The notes under the pieces were generated by a model. The model was not told the origin of the DNA. It saw only the letters and a list, made by a program, of their open reading frames with translations, and ran no database searches. Shown here piece after piece: positions 7,043 to 7,681 of a stretch of DNA of 7,681 nt. The translations under genes were made by a program, and so were the position numbers. Numbering within the stretch: the stretch's first letter is position 1; every line of letters starts with the position of its first letter. The stretch lies in NCBI GenBank assembly GCA_002455605.1, contig DKLE01000200.1, positions 1 to 7,681 on the forward strand. Direction: 5' to 3'. This DNA is from Firmicutes bacterium UBA6648 (GTDB lineage Bacteria > Bacillota > Clostridia > Peptostreptococcales > Anaerovoracaceae).

Positions 7043-7666
7043 TTTCATTCCTCCTCTTTATATCACTATAAATTTTAAAAACATCATCATAGTTAAGCCT
7101 TGCTGAACTTCCCTTTTCCTTAACTTCCTTTACAACACTCTGTAACATTTCTTGACTTATCTCGTCAATATGAAAAGTTTTTTCTAAAATATGCTTAACA
7201 ATATTTTTTCCCGTATGTTTTCCAATAATAAATTTTGTTTGTGTTCCCACAAGATCGGGTGAAAAAGGTTCATATGATTTGGGATCGTTTAATACTGCAC
7301 TGGCATGCAGCCCTGATTCATGTGAAAATGCATTTTCCCCTACGATTGGCATTAGTGGACTGAAATTAACGCCAGAATATTTGATAATCATATTTGATAA
7401 TTCTTTAAATATGTGAGTATTTATATGGTTAAAATCATATTCTGTAAGCTCCTTAACTGCCATAACACATTCCTGCAAAGAAGGGCTTCCTGCCCTTTCT
7501 CCCAAGCCATTTATGGTAGTCTGGATTTGATCCGCTCCGGCCATAACAGCAGACACGGTATTTGCAGTGGCCATTCCAAAGTCATTATGCAGATGAGTAC
7601 TAATTGGAGCACCTCCTAACCGTTCTTTCATTTCTTTAACCATATTATAAGTATCAACAGGTGTCA
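7035..7666 (-). CDS. Homocitrate/2-isopropylmalate synthase-family condensing enzyme, C-terminal part only
   Basis: This is a DRE-TIM metallolyase, a family that condenses acetyl-CoA with a 2-oxo acid to give a 2-alkylmalate. The visible 209 residues hold the metal-binding HLHND motif (25-29 of the visible part), the INGLGERAG motif (52-60) and the family's SHESGLH (115-121), YEPFSPDLVG and IGKHTGK stretches. The N-terminal part of the barrel, with the DxxRDG motif, lies off the contig. After GKHTG only about 57 residues remain, so the large regulatory domain of feedback-inhibited LeuA is absent. This favours the short NifV/AksA-like homocitrate or citramalate-type enzymes, though the substrate cannot be read from this fragment. 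The first visible codon is unreliable because its first base (7667) comes from sequencing adapter, so the apparent TTG start is an artefact. The TAG stop at 7035-7037 lies inside the next gene. It is the first visible gene of the operon, whose promoter is not in view. Confidence 0.9.
7050..7056 (-). promoter_or_regulatory. Ribosome binding site that decides the acetyltransferase start
   Basis: The - strand reads GAGGAGG, seven bases before ATG 7042 but only one base before ATG 7048. It lies within the end of the upstream coding region. Confidence 0.7.
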
Positions 7667-7681
7667 AGATCGGAAGAGCGT
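7667..7681 (+). other. Illumina TruSeq adapter remnant at the contig end
   Basis: The last 15 bases, AGATCGGAAGAGCGT, equal the first 15 bases of the Illumina TruSeq universal (read-2 side) adapter. They are not genomic, and they truncate the condensing-enzyme gene. Confidence 0.96.

Noticed and set aside
7035..7666. Calling the condensing enzyme leuA
   Set aside because: The visible C-terminus lacks the LeuA regulatory domain and the neighbours are not leucine genes, so substrate and symbol are left open.

Overview
The window looks like the chromosome of a low-GC anaerobic member of the Bacillota, most likely class Clostridia. The reasons are AT-rich intergenic DNA, strong GGAGG-type ribosome binding sites, a SEDS/penicillin-binding-protein gene pair, a 230-residue PyrE, and general protein style. 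This is a judgement from sequence character, not from a database search. The right end of the contig is not genomic: positions 7667-7681 read AGATCGGAAGAGCGT, the start of the Illumina TruSeq adapter, so real sequence stops at about 7666.

Left part (1-3148, + strand). The end of a FtsW/RodA-type SEDS glycosyltransferase gene is cut by the window start. It overlaps by ATGA with a small class B penicillin-binding protein gene. Together they would polymerise and crosslink peptidoglycan at the membrane. A gene for a soluble, hydrophilic protein of unknown function follows 80 bp later. A strong hairpin at 3186-3220, with T-rich tracts on both sides, closes this block and also the convergent pyrE gene.

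Middle (3238-3985, - strand). pyrE (orotate phosphoribosyltransferase, pyrimidine synthesis) stands alone with its own good sigma-A-type promoter and a short leader.

Right part (4157-7666, - strand). Four genes point the same way with short gaps or overlaps. In transcription order they are: the C-terminal half of a homocitrate/2-isopropylmalate synthase-type acyl-CoA condensing enzyme; a GNAT acetyltransferase; a class III PLP aminotransferase with a cysteine-rich insert; and an EamA-family ten-helix transporter. A hairpin at 4055-4098 may terminate this operon. Carbon-chain condensation, acetyl transfer, transamination and membrane transport together suggest synthesis and export of a small amino-acid-like metabolite. 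This operon is the most interesting item in the window. Its product is unknown, and its upstream part lies beyond the contig end.

No rRNA, tRNA, CRISPR array, insertion sequence or phage gene was seen.
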